A DNA stretch of 7,277 bases from Actinomycetota bacterium (GTDB lineage Bacteria; Actinomycetota; Acidimicrobiia; Acidimicrobiales; Ilumatobacteraceae), in assembly GCA_005789925.1 (NCBI GenBank), contig SXWG01000020.1, forward strand, positions 1 to 7,277, read 5' to 3'. Shown one piece after another: positions 6,037 through 7,277 of this stretch. Under the pieces are notes generated by a model. It was not told the DNA's origin, did not search any database, and saw nothing but the letters and a program-made list of their open reading frames with translations. The stretch's first letter is position 1. Each line of letters starts with the position of its first letter. The position numbers were made by a program, and so were the translations under genes.

Positions 6037-6818
6037 GTGCAAATGAACCCGGTCAGCCACCTCTTTCGAACTCAGCGCTCACTCACGGTGAGTGGACCAG
6101 CAACGTGAAGTCACCGCGCATCGTTCTCGCCATCGGCGCGCATCCAGACGACATCGAATTCGGATGTGGAGGCACTCTTGCCAAATGGGCCGCCTCAGGT
6201 GTGATCATCCATCACCTCGTTCTGACAGATGGCTCGAAAGGCACGTGGGACGTCGATGCCGACACCGCTCAACTCATCGAGCGACGTCAACACGAACAAC
6301 GTCGAGCCGCACAGCGTTTAGGTGCGACTGGTGAGGTGCGCTTCCTCGGCGCAGTCGATGGCGAGCTCGTACATGACTCGTCGATGGTCGACTCCGTCGC
6401 TCTCGCCATCCGGCAACTCACCCCCGATGTCGTTCTGGGCCATGACCCATGGAAGCGGTATCGACTTCATCCCGACCATCGCAACGCCGGACTCATCACC
6501 TGTGACGCGATCGTCGCGGCACGCGACCCACATTTCCTACGTCACCACATGAGTTCTCACGGAGTGACACATCATCGTCCCGCTGCCCTGTTGCTGTGGG
6601 AGGCCGACGAGCCGAACCACTACGAGGACGTCTCAGATTGGGTCGACACCAAACTGGCGGCCCTCGAGGCCCACGAGAGCCAGTTCGAGTCGACCATGAA
6701 GAGCACCGATGGCGACCTCAGCGAGTTCCGCGGTCGCATCAGGGACCGCCTTGCGACATTGGGCGCACCCCACGGCCTGGGTGCCGCCGAAATCTTTCAT
6801 CTCATCGATCAGCTGTGA
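6033..6818 (+). CDS. PIG-L / LmbE family zinc-dependent deacetylase
   Basis: The protein has 261 residues. The family removes N-acyl groups from sugars or sugar conjugates, for example MshB and Mca in mycothiol metabolism, and BshB in bacillithiol synthesis. The opening strand ends in GAHPDDIEFGCGGTLAKW (35-52): H37 and D40 are the expected zinc ligands and D39 the general base. HPDHRNAG (146-153) supplies the third ligand, H149. A leader of about 27 polar residues precedes the fold and is not a signal peptide. The substrate cannot be read from the sequence; a mycothiol-pathway role or another glycoconjugate are both possible. Translation is coupled to cofC by a 4-bp ATGA overlap, and a good ribosome-binding site (CGGAG, 6022-6026) sits 6 nt before the ATG. 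The ORF ends about 40 bp before two hairpins. Confidence 0.92.
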   Translation: MSANEPGQPPLSNSALTHGEWTSNVKSPRIVLAIGAHPDDIEFGCGGTLAKWAASGVIIHHLVLTDGSKGTWDVDADTAQLIERRQHEQRRAAQRLGATGEVRFLGAVDGELVHDSSMVDSVALAIRQLTPDVVLGHDPWKRYRLHPDHRNAGLITCDAIVAARDPHFLRHHMSSHGVTHHRPAALLLWEADEPNHYEDVSDWVDTKLAALEAHESQFESTMKSTDGDLSEFRGRIRDRLATLGAPHGLGAAEIFHLIDQL

Positions 6819-6860
6819 CATGACGGCGTCGACGCTGATTGGTTCGTATCCGGGAATAGC

Positions 6861-6888
6861 GAAAGCGGGGGGCGAACCCCCCGCTTTC
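6861..6888. terminator. Perfect 12-bp GC-rich hairpin between convergent genes
   Basis: GAAAGCGGGGGG (6861-6872) pairs fully with CCCCCCGCTTTC (6877-6888) around a 4-nt loop, CGAA on the plus strand and UUCG in minus-strand RNA. No U-run follows on either strand, so it is a strong structure placed where a bidirectional terminator is expected rather than a textbook intrinsic terminator. It could also protect 3' ends. Confidence 0.65.
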
Positions 6889-6896
6889 TGACACTT

Positions 6897-6919
6897 CCGA
6901 ACCGAATGGTTTGGTTTTT
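6897..6919 (+). terminator. Intrinsic terminator of the cofC-deacetylase operon
   Basis: CCGAACC (6897-6903) pairs with GGTTTGG (6908-6914), including one G-U pair, around the loop GAAT, and five T follow at once (6915-6919). This orientation ends plus-strand transcription just downstream of the GC-rich hairpin, making a tandem pair. Confidence 0.6.
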
Positions 6920-6936
6920 GAAGCTGAAGAAAGAGC

Positions 6937-7143
6937 TCAGCTCTTCTTCGCTGCCGCCTTCTTCTTGCGGCGCTTCTTTGCAGGAGCCTTCTTGGCTGCT
7001 GCCTTCTTCTTGCGACGCTTCTTAGCAGGAGCAGCCTTCTTGGCTGCCGCCTTCTTCTTGCGACGCTTTGCAGGAGCCTTCTTCGCTGCTGCCTTCTTCT
7101 TGCCTGCGGCCTTCTTACGGGTCGCCTTCTTCTTTGCTGCCAC
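6937..7143 (-). CDS. Lysine/alanine-rich histone H1-like basic protein (free-standing HupB-tail)
   Basis: The protein has 68 residues: 30 Lys, 7 Arg, 24 Ala and 3 Pro, with no acidic residues. It contains three near-repeats of KKAPAKKRRKKKAAA (14, 16 and 15 residues; about 21-65), after a looser AAKKKATRKKAAGKKKAAA start. Such sequences bind DNA through charge and match the C-terminal tail of mycobacterial HupB and bacterial H1-like proteins; it should be nucleoid-associated. It starts at GTG 7143, with GAGAGGA (7151-7157) 7 nt upstream. The HU stop codon is 30 bases upstream in the same reading frame, with a second in-frame TAA between. The two genes are surely co-transcribed. The stop codon lies in the 3-nt loop of a 6-bp hairpin (6931-6945). 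A hydrophobic antisense frame over this gene is a composition artefact. Confidence 0.85.
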   Translation of the reverse strand: MAAKKKATRKKAAGKKKAAAKKAPAKRRKKKAAAKKAAPAKKRRKKKAAAKKAPAKKRRKKKAAAKKS

Positions 7144-7150
7144 TTGAGTT

Positions 7151-7157
7151 TCCTCTC
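7151..7157 (-). promoter_or_regulatory. Shine-Dalgarno of the basic-tail gene
   Basis: GAGAGGA on the minus strand, 7 nt before GTG 7143. It shows that the tail is translated from its own start and is not merely the remnant of a fused HupB reading frame. Confidence 0.7.
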
Positions 7158-7162
7158 GTTAG

Positions 7163-7178
7163 GTAAGTGTTTACTTAC
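7163..7178. repeat. Inverted repeat at the HU stop codon
   Basis: GTAAGT (7163-7168) and ACTTAC (7173-7178) flank a 4-nt loop. In the minus-strand transcript the HU stop codon (7171-7173) lies at the stem-loop junction, and the hairpin stands just ahead of the tail's ribosome-binding site. A ribosome ending HU synthesis would melt it, so it may tune coupling of the two genes. It is short and AT-rich, so its stability is uncertain. Confidence 0.45.
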
Positions 7179-7277
7179 GGTTTGGGTTCAGCTCAGCTTT
7201 GAGCGTTGAGCTCGCAGTGAACTTCATCGCAGTCGACGCAGGAACGTTCACTGTCTGACCCGTTTGTGGGTTACGGC
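7171..7277 (-). CDS. hupB: HU family nucleoid DNA-binding protein (partial, C-terminal end only)
   Basis: Thirty-four full codons before the TAA are visible; the N-terminal part is beyond the right edge. The end begins RNPQTGQTVNVPAS and continues TAMKFTASSTLKAELNPNRK. RNPQTG is the DNA-intercalating beta-arm tip of HU/IHF proteins and contains the conserved proline. F and LK in the following part match the usual HU C-terminus, so the protein ends at the normal length of a tail-less HU. HU dimers bend and compact DNA. In mycobacteria and many relatives the HU domain continues into a Lys/Ala/Pro tail; here it stops and the tail is the next gene. The symbol follows the family and neighbourhood. 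Confidence 0.88.
   Translation of the reverse strand, partial: RNPQTGQTVNVPASTAMKFTASSTLKAELNPNRK

Noticed and set aside
6911..7147. Phe/Ala/Leu-rich plus-strand frame that looks like a membrane protein
   Set aside because: It is the reverse complement of Lys/Ala codons (AAG and GCN read as CTT and NGC), an artefact of the basic-tail gene, which has its own ribosome-binding site.

Overview
The window looks like chromosome of a moderately high-GC actinobacterium, most plausibly of the class Acidimicrobiia. The reasons are an F420-pathway guanylyltransferase, a separate lysine/alanine-rich basic protein next to an HU gene, GTG starts, and apparently leaderless promoters. The class-level call is inference. 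Nothing suggests a plasmid, phage, insertion sequence, CRISPR array or stable-RNA gene, and no gene-free stretch exceeds about 125 bases.

Left part (1-1200). A regulator cut by the left edge runs on the minus strand. It joins an excisionase-type helix-turn-helix to a cobalamin-binding half with the W-x9-EH and ExH signatures of CarH-type light sensors. Its upstream region carries three copies of a CTGAAA element that could be an operator. Next, also on the minus strand, is a small protein with a NifU-N-like core. It is divergent from an acyl-CoA dehydrogenase (1201-2460, plus strand).

Middle (2453-5417, minus strand). A tight three-gene operon reads gpsA, then a 421-residue protein of unknown function, then rnhB. 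The spacers are only 4 and 6 nt. The rnhB stop overlaps the acyl-CoA dehydrogenase stop in convergent orientation. The unknown gene carries a near-perfect 15-bp in-frame tandem duplication.

Right part (5418-7277). gpsA is divergent from cofC/fbiD (F420 biosynthesis). cofC overlaps a PIG-L/LmbE-type deacetylase gene by 4 bp. After two hairpins, the minus strand holds a 68-residue lysine/alanine-rich histone H1-like protein and, upstream of it, the C-terminal end of an HU protein cut by the right edge. The gpsA - cofC - ... - hupB order recalls the Mycobacterium tuberculosis Rv2982c-Rv2986c neighbourhood, but here the basic tail that mycobacterial HupB carries is a separate gene.

The strongest cross-cutting signal is regulatory. 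All five genes that begin a transcription unit have a TA-S-S-S-T hexamer (S is G or C) ending 6-8 nt before the start codon, the geometry of leaderless promoters. The clearest Shine-Dalgarno sequences belong to genes inside operons.
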